A stretch of DNA of 64,000 bases from Bacteroidota bacterium (GTDB taxonomy: Bacteria > Bacteroidota > Bacteroidia > Chitinophagales > Saprospiraceae), in contig WGNL01000036.1 in the NCBI GenBank assembly GCA_016124585.1, forward strand, positions 22,178 through 86,177, in the 5' to 3' direction. The notes beneath the pieces were generated by a model. The model saw nothing but the letters and a program-made list of their open reading frames with translations. It searched no databases and had not been told where the DNA came from. The translations under genes and the position numbers were made by a program. Within the stretch, counting starts at the first letter, position 1. Each line of letters begins with the position of its first letter. Below are positions 25,086 to 33,653 of the stretch, piece by piece.

Positions 25086-26135
25086 ATGCGCAACATCATT
25101 TTCATCCAACTTTTCACGCTGCTACTGCTCGGCACATCGTGCCAAGGCAGCCCCGCCCCATCCGCTACCGAGAACAACACGGCAACCACCGCCCTGCCCG
25201 CAGAAGATAACGCCCCGGTAGCCGTGCCAACAGAGGAAACAACTGCCAACGGCGAGGCGCTCGCAACGAACCAACCAACCACACGGGTTGCTGACAATCC
25301 GCTGCCGGCTTCGCCGAAAAAAGCGGCTGCCCCCGTTGAGAAGCCCAGCGAAAAGGTGGCGGTACGGGAAAATCCCTCCCCTACTCCAACCGCCGGAAAA
25401 TCTGCCGAAACGAAACCTGTGGAGGCAACGCAGCCGCCCATTGCGGAGCAACCAAAACCGCAGCCCGTCGAAGAGGAAAAAGCAGCCGCCCCGCCCTCGC
25501 ACGATGCCTGGGACAAGCTGCTCCAGCAATACGTCAACGCCGAGGGCAAAGTGAACTACGACGGGCTGAAAAAGGACAAAGCCAAGCTGGAAGCCTACCT
25601 GAAAACGCTGGAATCGAATCCGCCGCAGGATGGTTGGTCGAGGGGCGAGAAAATGGCATTTTGGATAAATGCCTACAATGCCTCCACCGTGAAACTCATC
25701 GTGGACAACTACCCGCTGGCGAGCATCACGAAACTGGATGGCGGCAAGACCTGGGACGTAAAACGGGTGAAAATCGGTGGCAAGACCTACTCGCTGAACA
25801 ATATCGAGAACGACATCCTGCGCCCACAATTCAAGGATGCCCGCATCCACTTTGCCGTGAACTGTGCGGCCCTGGGATGCCCACCCCTGCTCAACCGGGC
25901 GTGGACGGCTGCTAACCTCGAAAGCAACCTGGAGAAGCAGGCGTTGGCGTTCGTTAACAACCCCCGTTTCAATAAAATCAGCGAAAAAACGGTGCAGGTG
26001 TCGAAGATTTTCGAGTGGTACGCTGCCGACTTTGGGAACGTGACTGGCTTCCTGAACAAGTACGCTACGAAGAAAATCGGCAGCGGTGCGAAGTTAACCT
26101 ACCTCGAATATGACTGGGGGCTGAACAAACAGTAA
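25086..26135 (+). CDS. DUF547 lipoprotein with a Pro/Ala/Glu-rich linker
   Basis: 349 residues from the ATG at 25086. A lipoprotein signal ends LLLGTSC. Residues 20-130 are a low-complexity Pro/Ala/Glu/Thr stalk, for example PKPQPVEEEKAAAPPSHDAW. The DUF547 domain follows: MAFWINAYNASTVKLIVDNYP, LNNIENDILRPQFKDARIHFAVNCAALGCPPLLNRAW, ending EYDWGLNKQ. It is probably surface-tethered. The function of the domain is unknown; compare the cytoplasmic paralogue at 15,992. It closes the plus-strand run and is followed by a palindrome. Confidence 0.88.
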   Translation: MRNIIFIQLFTLLLLGTSCQGSPAPSATENNTATTALPAEDNAPVAVPTEETTANGEALATNQPTTRVADNPLPASPKKAAAPVEKPSEKVAVRENPSPTPTAGKSAETKPVEATQPPIAEQPKPQPVEEEKAAAPPSHDAWDKLLQQYVNAEGKVNYDGLKKDKAKLEAYLKTLESNPPQDGWSRGEKMAFWINAYNASTVKLIVDNYPLASITKLDGGKTWDVKRVKIGGKTYSLNNIENDILRPQFKDARIHFAVNCAALGCPPLLNRAWTAANLESNLEKQALAFVNNPRFNKISEKTVQVSKIFEWYAADFGNVTGFLNKYATKKIGSGAKLTYLEYDWGLNKQ

Positions 26136-26144
26136 CCCTTTTTC

Positions 26145-26178
26145 AGCGGTGACACCTTTTTGGAAAGGTGTCACCGCT
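26145..26178. repeat. Dispersed palindromic repeat, copy 2 (convergent intergenic)
   Basis: Perfect 15-bp arms AGCGGTGACACCTTT (26145-26159) and AAAGGTGTCACCGCT (26164-26178). Located between convergent genes, where it could act as a bidirectional terminator. Its right arm encodes the stop of the minus-strand glycosidase gene. Confidence 0.85.
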
Positions 26179-27979
26179 TGCCCAACCACCCCCTCACCAC
26201 CGCCTCCGCATCCTTGCCAAACGGCGTGAAGTCCGTGTCCCGCTTGCGTCGCTTGTTGGGCGTCGAGTGGCACTTCCACCAGAGTACGCCGCCGCACCAT
26301 TGCTTGCCTTCGATGACTCGCAACACCGCCTCGTAGCAGCGGCGTTGCCCCTCGGCGTCGAACTGGAGGTCGTCGCCCCAGTCCTCGTGCGGTTTTTTCC
26401 AAGGCGACTCCACGCTGGGAAAGCCGATTTCCGTGAACACCAGTTTCTTGCGGTAGCGCCCGCAGACCTTTTCAATCTTGCCCATCACATCGGAGAGGCT
26501 GCGGTCGAGTTCCCGGTCGGAGGGGTTGTCCTTTTGGCTGAGGGGGTAGTAGCAGTTCAGTCCGATGAAATCGAGGTCGTTCCAGAGGGTGGTCTGCTCG
26601 AACTCGTCGCCCCAATTGGCGGCATAGGTCAGCTTGCCGTTGTACATTCCCCTGATTTGCTGGATGAGTGCCCGCCAGTCCGTCTCCCGTTGCAGGGTGG
26701 TCTGTACCATTTCGGTGCCAATGCAGAGGGCGTCCCAGCCGTAGGTTTCGGCAAGGATGGCGTAATGCACCAGCCATCGGTTGTAGTGGCGGAAGAAGGC
26801 TTGCCAATCGGCCTCGCTGTCCATGCCGATGTCGCCGGGCCACTTGCCATCCCGCATCCAGATTTGGGGCTTCAGCAACACCGCCATGCCGTGCGATTTG
26901 GCGTGTTGGGCGGAGTGGATGACCGCCTCGTCGTTCTCGGAGCCGGGCCGCTGCATGAGCGGGAGGCGGGCAGGCTGCCGGGGATTGCGCAGGAAGGTGT
27001 AGGGCACGATGGAAACGGCATTCGCCCCCAGGCTGTCCAGCCGGTCGAGCGCCCGGTCAGCCTCCGCCGAGCCGTAGCCATTGAAAATCTGGTAGCCCTC
27101 GTGGGTGAAGTTGAAGCCTTTGAGATAGGGCAGCCCGCCCGCCGCCGCATTTTTTTCTTTTTCAAAAACAGGTGCGAAAGTCGCCGCCTGTTGTGCCATG
27201 AATTGCTGCCAAGCGGGTTCGAGGTCGTCAAGTTCGGCGCTGGTAGGCTGCCAATCTTGGTAATTTTGGAGGAAAAGCTGCCTGCCCCATTTTTCCTCCA
27301 AAAAAAGGGTCAGGCTCGCCGAGAGGCACCACGCCTGAAGGGGTGCACCACCTTCCTGCCAAGTGGCGGGGTCGAGGAGTTCGGCGAGGGGCAGCAGGTT
27401 GCCGCTTGCCGCCAGCCTCGCCGACCAGTAAGCATAGCCCCGGCGCTGCCAGCCCTGCCCGAAGCGGATGGCAAGCCCGTGCTCCAAGGCGGGTACTTGC
27501 GGTTTGCCCAACAGGTTGCGCAGCAACAACTCATTTTCCATGCTGGAAAAACAGCCTCCGGCATAGGGGTCGAGCACGGTGTGGGCTTCCGTTTTTTCAA
27601 AATCCAGGTGGCAGGCAGCTGTGTTCTTGAGCAGCAAGCCTTTCACCTCGGCACTGGGGTAAACATGGTGCGCCACGGGTGGGAGTTCGCTCTTTTTCCC
27701 AACAAAGACCACTATCTGCCGCCATGCCTCCTCGCCCGCTTCGGCAACTTTCCGAAGCGCCCCCAAATCCACACTGCCGTGGGCGATGAAACGGAAGTGC
27801 GGCGTGGTCAGCAACGTGTCGCCTTTCACGGGCAGGTTGAAGGAAGTGTCCGCCGCCGCCCAAGGTGGTTGCTGTTGGGAAAACCGGGCGGCTGCCGTTG
27901 CCGGGCTGTCAGGACTGCTTTGGGAATGGCAGGCAAGGAGCAGCATGGGCAGGGCTGTGAGAAGCAAGGTCGGTCGCAT
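26171..27979 (-). CDS. GH113-like glycoside hydrolase with N-terminal peptidase-like domain, lipoprotein
   Basis: 602 residues. A lipoprotein signal reads MLLLACHS. Residues about 50-270 resemble a gluzincin peptidase (MA-like) fold, but the usual HExxH helix is ALEHGLAIRF, so it is probably inactive. From about 290 the chain fits GH113 (endo-beta-mannanase-like) TIM barrels: GFNFTHEGYQIFNGYGS, WDALCIGTEMVQTT (likely acid/base Glu), FIGLNCYYPLS and KLVFTEIGFPSVESPW (likely nucleophile Glu). Probably an exported polysaccharide-degrading lipoprotein. The DUF547 gene ends opposite it, separated by the palindrome. Confidence 0.82.
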   Translation of the reverse strand: MRPTLLLTALPMLLLACHSQSSPDSPATAAARFSQQQPPWAAADTSFNLPVKGDTLLTTPHFRFIAHGSVDLGALRKVAEAGEEAWRQIVVFVGKKSELPPVAHHVYPSAEVKGLLLKNTAACHLDFEKTEAHTVLDPYAGGCFSSMENELLLRNLLGKPQVPALEHGLAIRFGQGWQRRGYAYWSARLAASGNLLPLAELLDPATWQEGGAPLQAWCLSASLTLFLEEKWGRQLFLQNYQDWQPTSAELDDLEPAWQQFMAQQAATFAPVFEKEKNAAAGGLPYLKGFNFTHEGYQIFNGYGSAEADRALDRLDSLGANAVSIVPYTFLRNPRQPARLPLMQRPGSENDEAVIHSAQHAKSHGMAVLLKPQIWMRDGKWPGDIGMDSEADWQAFFRHYNRWLVHYAILAETYGWDALCIGTEMVQTTLQRETDWRALIQQIRGMYNGKLTYAANWGDEFEQTTLWNDLDFIGLNCYYPLSQKDNPSDRELDRSLSDVMGKIEKVCGRYRKKLVFTEIGFPSVESPWKKPHEDWGDDLQFDAEGQRRCYEAVLRVIEGKQWCGGVLWWKCHSTPNKRRKRDTDFTPFGKDAEAVVRGWLGKR

Positions 27980-28060
27980 GGTCGCTGTTTTTTGCCAAAG
28001 GTAGGCTCAAAGGATAGTGGTAAATGTGCATGGCAGGACGTTTTGGGGGATTGTGGCGAC

Positions 28061-28279
28061 GTGGGGGTGGGCTACACAGTTGCAGCCAACGCAACCCTGC
28101 CGAGCCAAAAAGCAGGGGCGGCGTCCATCGCATGCCACTCCTGCTCCGCCACGGGCGGACAAGTGCGGGAGCGCCGCCGATGCCTTGCGTGTTGTGGCAG
28201 GTTGTCTGGAAGGCAAGGCGGCGGTGGTGCGGTGGGGGTTTCGCTGGCTGCACCGCTGAAAACGGGTGGGCGGGGGTGT
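28061..28279 (+). repeat. Dispersed long repeat, diverged copy C
   Basis: The 27,980-28,381 intergenic region contains no gene but holds a diverged copy of the repeat seen at 31,215 and 31,878. Shared blocks include GCAGGGGCGGCGTCCATCG and TTTCGCTGGCTGCACCGCTG, ending AAAACGGGTGGGCGGGGG. Same orientation as the other copies. Confidence 0.75.
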
Positions 28280-28340
28280 TAATTCCGCACGGTAACAATT
28301 GAACTTTTTTTAAATTAAGAGTCTTTATGGACAAACCAGC

Positions 28341-28374
28341 AGGCTCGGCGTCTTAGACGTCAGAGCCTTTTTAT
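28341..28374 (+). terminator. Terminator-like hairpin just before the DUF4209-like gene
   Basis: AGGCTCGGCGTC / GACGTCAGAGCCT stem, then TTTTTATTTT. It ends 8 bases before the ATG at 28382. It may be an attenuator, or the terminator of a lost upstream gene. Confidence 0.65.
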
Positions 28375-28381
28375 TTTAGAC

Positions 28382-30208
28382 ATGGATTCATACCAACGAA
28401 TAATTCAATTTTTGGAAGACAATACTTCGGTATTCAGGCAGACCTATGAGCTGACAAGAACGATTGCAATCATGGGCAAAGACTTAGCAGAAGATGCTAA
28501 AATGGGGCTGTTAGGATGGGAAATTGACGCCTTGAACTTCAGCATCAACAACGGACAACTCGGTCCGATTTCCCAGCAGACGACTTGGGACGGCAAAGTC
28601 ATTCATGCTTACCCGAGTTTTGAAAAATTTGGAGAGGAAGGTTTTGAATATCTCTATTCACGGGCAGATGTCTCCACTAATGACTACCTGAAAGCGAGGT
28701 ATTTCATACTACTTTGGTCAGCTCCCGGAAAATATCGTAATGAGGAAACTGCAAAACTCGCTATTGATTCCCTGTTGAGGTTGCTCGACAAGAAGGTCAA
28801 GTTAGTCCCTGTTGATGACTCGGAACAAAAGTTCGAGCAGTTGGCCCTCTTTGAGTGTGCTGTCAAAATTTCCTCCAAAATCCGCACCTATCGTATAGAT
28901 GAATTGAAAACTGTCGCCAATCATTGGCTATTCACCCCAGGATTGGTGGAAGACTTTTTCTCTCTTTCCGTTATTGAAACCATACTTGATTACCCCAAAG
29001 TTTGGAAGGTTGCCGAGCTTGAAAAACTCTCTGTACCACTTGAAAGCATCATGGGCAACTGCATTGCAAAACCTGATTCGTTCACAGCGGAAAGGGTATT
29101 TCAAGCTGGAGAACGGCTTGCTTCCAAACTCCAACAAGATGTGAAGTTCTGGCATAATAAACTGGGCGAGGCATACGAGGCTTTTGCTGAACACAGGTTG
29201 GACGATGAGAGCAGGATGATACCGCTCAGTTCTTTGGGCAGGGCGCTTGCCAGTTATCAGGCTGCAAAAAACGAGGAAAAGGTCTCGGAAATTGGAGTCC
29301 GCTTCCAAAGGTTGAAAGACGAACTTCAGCTTGCCGAAATTAGCGTCCCTCTGCCTTCTGAACCATTGCTTGCTTTGATAAGACACGAGGAAGCCAGGGC
29401 TAAAAAATTGCTGGAGCGCAGCAGCTTTGAGATTTTTGAATATTTGGCGAGTGCGCCAGAGATGTTTCCGCCCATAAAAGCCATGCGGGAAGGGATAGAA
29501 AAGAAAGGCTTGGATTTCCTCGACTTTGCGACTAAGTTGAATTTTGACATCAATACAAATGTGAAAATAGAGGAAGGCGGCAATGGGTCGAGCAAGTTGG
29601 ATGACCTCCAACTTGAATACAAACTTCACCTGCGTTTTGCCCTCATGCCATTTTTGACAACTGTAATTGAGCAAGGCATCTTGAATGGAAAAGTCAATGC
29701 AAATACACTGGTCAAGTGGCTGGCAGAGAAAACATGGCTTGGGCAAGTATTGGAAGAACCCAACGCAGGTGCACCTGTTCGGCAATACAACTGGCTGGGC
29801 TTGCTGGCTCCCGCCTTGCTGGAGTTTTTCGTTCAAAAAGAGGCATCGCTGAAATCGAAAAACGCATTCACCAACTACGTTCTCTGCATTGATTCCATCA
29901 CACCGAAGTTTGAGGGTATTCTGCGGGACTTTGCCAAGCGAGCAGACATCAACACCCTCACCACCAGGAATGGGCAAGTTCGGGAAATGTACATCGAGGA
30001 CATTCTCTGCTCTCCAAAGATTGGTGCGTTTTTCCATGAGAACGACCTTGCCTTTTTCAAGTACCTGTTCACCGCTTCTGGCGTCAACCTTCGGAACAAT
30101 GTGGCGCATAGTTACTTCCGCTTCCAGAACTACTCCGAAGGATACATGATACTGCTAATTTTGGCGGTCTTGCGGTTTGGGAGGTATAAACTGCAAGCCA
30201 GAAAGTGA
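28382..30208 (+). CDS. DUF4209-like protein with HEPN-type RNNVAH motif
   Basis: 608 residues, mostly helical, no signal peptide or membrane segment. The C-terminal part reads FFHENDLAFFKYLFTASGVNLRNNVAHSYFRFQNYSEGYMILLILAVLRFGRYKL, as in DUF4209/DUF7380-type proteins. RNNVAH fits the Rx4-6H signature of HEPN ribonucleases. A role as an RNase effector is thus possible but not proven. DNA is visibly more A/T-rich than in the flanking core genes. It is followed 31 bases later by a gene of unknown function; copies of a long repeat lie on both sides of the pair. Confidence 0.65.
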   Translation: MDSYQRIIQFLEDNTSVFRQTYELTRTIAIMGKDLAEDAKMGLLGWEIDALNFSINNGQLGPISQQTTWDGKVIHAYPSFEKFGEEGFEYLYSRADVSTNDYLKARYFILLWSAPGKYRNEETAKLAIDSLLRLLDKKVKLVPVDDSEQKFEQLALFECAVKISSKIRTYRIDELKTVANHWLFTPGLVEDFFSLSVIETILDYPKVWKVAELEKLSVPLESIMGNCIAKPDSFTAERVFQAGERLASKLQQDVKFWHNKLGEAYEAFAEHRLDDESRMIPLSSLGRALASYQAAKNEEKVSEIGVRFQRLKDELQLAEISVPLPSEPLLALIRHEEARAKKLLERSSFEIFEYLASAPEMFPPIKAMREGIEKKGLDFLDFATKLNFDINTNVKIEEGGNGSSKLDDLQLEYKLHLRFALMPFLTTVIEQGILNGKVNANTLVKWLAEKTWLGQVLEEPNAGAPVRQYNWLGLLAPALLEFFVQKEASLKSKNAFTNYVLCIDSITPKFEGILRDFAKRADINTLTTRNGQVREMYIEDILCSPKIGAFFHENDLAFFKYLFTASGVNLRNNVAHSYFRFQNYSEGYMILLILAVLRFGRYKLQARK

Positions 30209-30239
30209 CAATATCCAAATCAAAATTAATTGGGAAATT

Positions 30240-31205
30240 ATGTTCAAAATCAATGTCAAGCTGCCAGAAGTCAACACTCATGCCGTTGAGCCAGAATTGG
30301 TTTTCAACTGTACCGTTTCATACGAACAACCATTGGAGGCTATCTTGTCCTTTTACGGCTGCCTTCGTGCAGGGGATGGCAAGTTACTCTCTGACCTCAA
30401 CTTTCAAGTTCAGCGACTTGATTGCCCGCTTTCGGTTCATTATAACATCGGCCAGAAACAGCCTACTAGAGAAGAAACCATCAGGTTTCAAGCAAAAGCA
30501 AAGCTTTCACACAGGGCCATTTCTCATGTCGAAAGTGTTAGGCAAGCCCATTATCATAAAAATGCAGTCCTAAGTATCTCATTAAGTCTTGTAACTGCGA
30601 CCCAAAAATTTGACCGAAGGTTATTTTCGACACAAGGGCGAGAAGGAGAACCTGAATTTCTTAAAGTATCTGATGAATTTTATGAGACATCTTTTGAAAT
30701 TCCTCAAAGTGATTGGTTACACAAATATGCCGAACAACTGGGTGTTGGCAAATTCCTCTTGGTGGAGCTACCTCCTGCCAATCTTAGCTTCGTTCAGGAA
30801 AGGTTCTTAAAGTCGGGATTCCCAGCTGTGAAGAAAGACCTGTATAAAATTTATGAAAGGCTAACCGAGAACCTGAACATGATGGAATCTGAGGTAAGAA
30901 AGGGAAATTGGGATTTGGTGGTTCGATATTCCAGGGAATTTTTCGAGCTATTAAAGTTGGGCAAGAACAACCCACTTGAAAAGGATTTAAGGGATATGTT
31001 CAGGTTACGGAACGGAAGTGACATTGGTTTTGACGAATTGATGAGAGGGTTAATCGCCCTGTTTGACTACGCCTCAAAATTCATCCATGAAAAACCTCAA
31101 GGCTTGGCTTCGCTGCAAGTTAAACCTAAAGCAAGAAGCGAGGATGCCTATCTTGTTTACAGCCTGTGTCTAAATACTTGGAATTTGATTGCTGAAAAAA
31201 TTTGA
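30240..31205 (+). CDS. Unknown partner of the DUF4209-like protein
   Basis: 321 residues from the ATG at 30240. The first 160 residues look beta-rich (MFKINVKLPEVNTHAVEPELVFNCTVSYEQPLEAI); the second half is helical, with KKDLYKIYERLTENLNMMESEVRKGNWDLVVRYSREFFELLKLG and ALFDYASKFIHEKPQG. The latter helices resemble abortive-infection-type helical bundles, but no domain is named with confidence. No membrane segments. Closely linked to the DUF4209-like gene, same A/T-rich composition, likely one operon acquired together. Confidence 0.6.
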   Translation: MFKINVKLPEVNTHAVEPELVFNCTVSYEQPLEAILSFYGCLRAGDGKLLSDLNFQVQRLDCPLSVHYNIGQKQPTREETIRFQAKAKLSHRAISHVESVRQAHYHKNAVLSISLSLVTATQKFDRRLFSTQGREGEPEFLKVSDEFYETSFEIPQSDWLHKYAEQLGVGKFLLVELPPANLSFVQERFLKSGFPAVKKDLYKIYERLTENLNMMESEVRKGNWDLVVRYSREFFELLKLGKNNPLEKDLRDMFRLRNGSDIGFDELMRGLIALFDYASKFIHEKPQGLASLQVKPKARSEDAYLVYSLCLNTWNLIAEKI

Positions 31206-31214
31206 GCGGCTTTT

Positions 31215-31446
31215 CCATTTCGTGGGTCGGCCCGGGCTACAAAGTTCGCAGCCAACGAAACCCGGTCGAGCTGGAAAGCAGGGGCGGCGTCCATCGGAGC
31301 CGCTGCTGCTGCTGCGTGAGCGCCGCCGCTGCCTTTTGAACAAGCAGTGAACGGAGTGAGCAGTGAGCGGTGAGAAAGGCTGCGGCGGTGCGTTGGGGGT
31401 TTCGCTGGCTGCACCGCTGAAAACGGGTGGGCGGGGGAGGCGGGGG
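31215..31446 (+). repeat. Dispersed long repeat, copy A (about 232 bp)
   Basis: Begins CCATTTCGTGGGTCGGCCCG and ends GGGTGGGCGGGGGAGGCGGG. Nearly identical over its length to copy B at 31,878-32,106 and more distantly to copy C at 28,061-28,279. All three have the same orientation. Confidence 0.9.
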
Positions 31447-31475
31447 ATTCACTCTGGGCAATCTTCTCATGGCTA

Positions 31476-31874
31476 CTACAAATTTGAGCAGCGATTTTCG
31501 AGGCTATTCAAGCATGAAAGAACATCCATAACCAATCTGTTTTTCATCATTTCGACCTCTTGGTAAGGCAAGCACCCGCTGCGGTTTTCCCGGTTGAGAG
31601 AACTCAACCGTCGCTGAAATCCAATCACTTCATTTTCAATCCCAAAAAGTCGTTTGCATTTGCATAATCGAAACAGTACCGTCAGTGCTTCTTCGAGTTG
31701 GTCTTGTGCCACAAGTGCTTTGACTTTTCTGAAGTCATTCGTTGTACAGCACCTGAAGCATATCTTGAAAGGCAATTTCATTGCTTTTGATTTATGCTTC
31801 AAAACTGAGGTGGCGTAGCCTACAAAGAAAGGACACAGAGAACGGGTGTTCTCAAACCATTGATTTACAAGCAT
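31476..31874 (-). pseudogene. EAD11-like effector-associated domain fragment
   Basis: 132 codons. Residues about 44-130 (NDFRKVKALVAQDQLEEALTVLFRL ... NEVIGFQRRLSSLNRENRSGCLPYQEVEMMKNRLVMDVLSCLNSLE) follow the pattern of effector-associated domain 11: a short-helix LIA..L.EAL start, a FQ.R...L.R..R.G centre, and an ..N R...LL.L end. Such domains normally sit on larger defence or signalling proteins as adaptors. Here no other domain is attached, and the unit is bracketed by repeat copies A and B, so it is a stand-alone adaptor or a remnant. The true start is unclear. Confidence 0.5.
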
Positions 31875-31877
31875 TTA

Positions 31878-32106
31878 CCATTTAGTGGGTCGGCCCGGGC
31901 TACAAAGTTTGCAGCCAACGAAACCCCGTCGAGCTGGAAAGCAGGGGCGGCGTCCATCGGATGCCGCTGCTGCTGCGGGAGCGCTGCCGCTGCCTTTCGA
32001 ACAAGCGGTGAGGGGAGTGAGCAGTGAGCGGTGAGAAAGGCTGCGGCGGTGCGTTGGGGTTTCGCTGGCTGCACCGCTGAAAACGGGTGGGTGGGGGAGG
32101 TGGGGG
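31878..32106 (+). repeat. Dispersed long repeat, copy B (about 229 bp)
   Basis: Begins CCATTTAGTGGGTCGG and ends AAAACGGGTGGGTGGGGGAGG. A direct repeat of copy A, with the EAD11-like fragment between them. Confidence 0.9.
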
Positions 32107-32194
32107 CAGTCTTCAGTCCTCAGTCAGCAGTTGGCAGTCAGGGTACAGATGAGCGCCCCTTTGTCCGCCAAACCGGACAAAGGGGCGTTTGCGT

Positions 32195-32542
32195 TCAGGC
32201 AGGCACTTCGTCGAGCAGGGGCAGGACGTGGACGGCGTTGAACTCCGCCAAGTCCAACACGAGGTCAAAGCTGTCGTCCTCAATGGCGACGAGGTAGCGC
32301 CATTTGAAATCTTGATAAACCTTCCGGGCGATGTCCTTGCCGTACAGTTCGTGGCAGATGGCGTAGGCGAGTTGCGCCGGGCCGCTGCCGCCATAGCCCC
32401 AGTTGAAGCCTTCGGGCGAGTGGGTTACGTGTTTCAGGCTTTTGGCATGGCTTAAGGCTTTGTCGTTTAGCCAGACTTTGCAGGTGCTGCCACCATGCGC
32501 CGTTTCGGGTCGGTAGCCTTTCAATTTTGCGGTGTTTTCCAT
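32195..32542 (-). CDS. DUF6166-domain protein
   Basis: 115 residues. The core HSPEGFNWGYGGSGPAQLAYAIC plus ARKVYQDFKWRYLVAI is the DUF6166 pattern, common in phages and plasmids and of unknown function. It marks the start of the mobile-element part of the window. A low-complexity stretch of ATGATGAAT-like units lies just upstream of the start. The next same-strand gene upstream (ArdC-like) starts its stop 70 bases away. Confidence 0.82.
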   Translation of the reverse strand: MENTAKLKGYRPETAHGGSTCKVWLNDKALSHAKSLKHVTHSPEGFNWGYGGSGPAQLAYAICHELYGKDIARKVYQDFKWRYLVAIEDDSFDLVLDLAEFNAVHVLPLLDEVPA

Positions 32543-32612
32543 GGCGAGAAAAAATTAAATGATGAACGATAAATGATGAATGATGAATTGGCGGCAGCTT
32601 GAACCGCTATGG

Positions 32613-33515
32613 TCAGGCTGTCGATTCGGTTTGTTCCACTGTGTCAGGTTGGGGACTTTCTTGCTGCATTCCCAAAGGCGCAAGCAGGTAGTCAGCAGCA
32701 CGTTGGGCGGCGCTGGCGGCGGTCATCAGCAGGCGGGCGTCACCGTTCAGGGTGGCAATCCAGGATTGGAGGTAGGCGGCACTGTTCTCGACCAGTTCCT
32801 CCATGACGATGCCGCAATGGGCGCACAGGAAACAGGCGGACATTTCGGCCACGAGTTCTTCCCGACTGTACTTTTCGTCACCGAATTTTGAGGGTTCGAT
32901 TCTGTTGAGGCGGTTGTGGTGTCCCGTCCAATGGCTCAACTCGTGGAAGTAGGTCAGGTAGTAATGCTCCCTGCTTTGGAAGTCGGTCAGGGCGGGCATT
33001 TTTACCAAATCAAGGGTGGGGTTGTAGGCAGGTTCGCCGGGTCGAAGCTCGTGGGGATTGGCAGTCAGTACGGCTTCGCAATCCTCCATACGGGCGGGCG
33101 GTTCGGGCTGCTCGTCCTTGAACATATCGGCGGTGAAACCCTCAATATCCAGCACATTGAAAACCCTGTACTCGTACACAAAAGGCACTACTTTTTCCGC
33201 TTCCTTCCTCGTGTCCACCCGCTTGCCGTCGGCGTCGAAAAACAGCATTTTCCAGAAATAGACGGGGAGCGATTTTGCGCCCTTGCGGATGCGGTGTCCG
33301 GCGTCGCCGATTTGCTTGAAGGTGGCGAAGCGTGGCACGTCGAAACCGTCGAGCAAAAAGCGGTTGATGCCCGTGTAAATGTGGCCGCTGAAATGGTTAC
33401 AGGGTGCGCCCATTTGGATGCGGTTCCAGGTCTTGCGCCACGGCACGACGCCGCTTTCCAATTGGGTGATGATTCGAGCAGTCATTTCTTGAAACTTATC
33501 ATTGGAGGCTTTCAT
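32613..33515 (-). CDS. ArdC-like antirestriction protein with zincin-like peptidase domain
   Basis: 300 residues from the ATG at 33515; the frame is open further upstream but without conserved sequence. The N-terminal ssDNA-binding-like part reads IITQLESGVVPWRKTW and GHIYTGINRFLLDG. The C-terminal zincin part has YLTYFHELSHWTGH (HExxH) and VAEMSACFLCAHCG with the third-ligand Glu. This is the ArdC/TraC-type architecture that protects incoming plasmid DNA from restriction. It fits a conjugative or plasmid element. It lies upstream of the DUF6166 gene and downstream of a RecE-like nuclease gene. Confidence 0.88.
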   Translation of the reverse strand: MKASNDKFQEMTARIITQLESGVVPWRKTWNRIQMGAPCNHFSGHIYTGINRFLLDGFDVPRFATFKQIGDAGHRIRKGAKSLPVYFWKMLFFDADGKRVDTRKEAEKVVPFVYEYRVFNVLDIEGFTADMFKDEQPEPPARMEDCEAVLTANPHELRPGEPAYNPTLDLVKMPALTDFQSREHYYLTYFHELSHWTGHHNRLNRIEPSKFGDEKYSREELVAEMSACFLCAHCGIVMEELVENSAAYLQSWIATLNGDARLLMTAASAAQRAADYLLAPLGMQQESPQPDTVEQTESTA

Positions 33516-33653
33516 ATTGCAGCATTTGAAAATGAAGGGAAAAACCCGCCGTCCGCCTTGGGCGTGGCGGCGGGTGCGCTCCGGGCGGAGCGATGGCGAC
33601 AAACACGTTTTCAGTTGGCAGTTCGACAGTTGGCAGTTGGCAGTCAGGGGCTG

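Noticed and set aside
26168..28282. A 704-codon plus-strand open frame opposite the glycosidase
   Set aside because: Shadow of the glycosidase; the minus frame has a signal peptide and catalytic Glu motifs.
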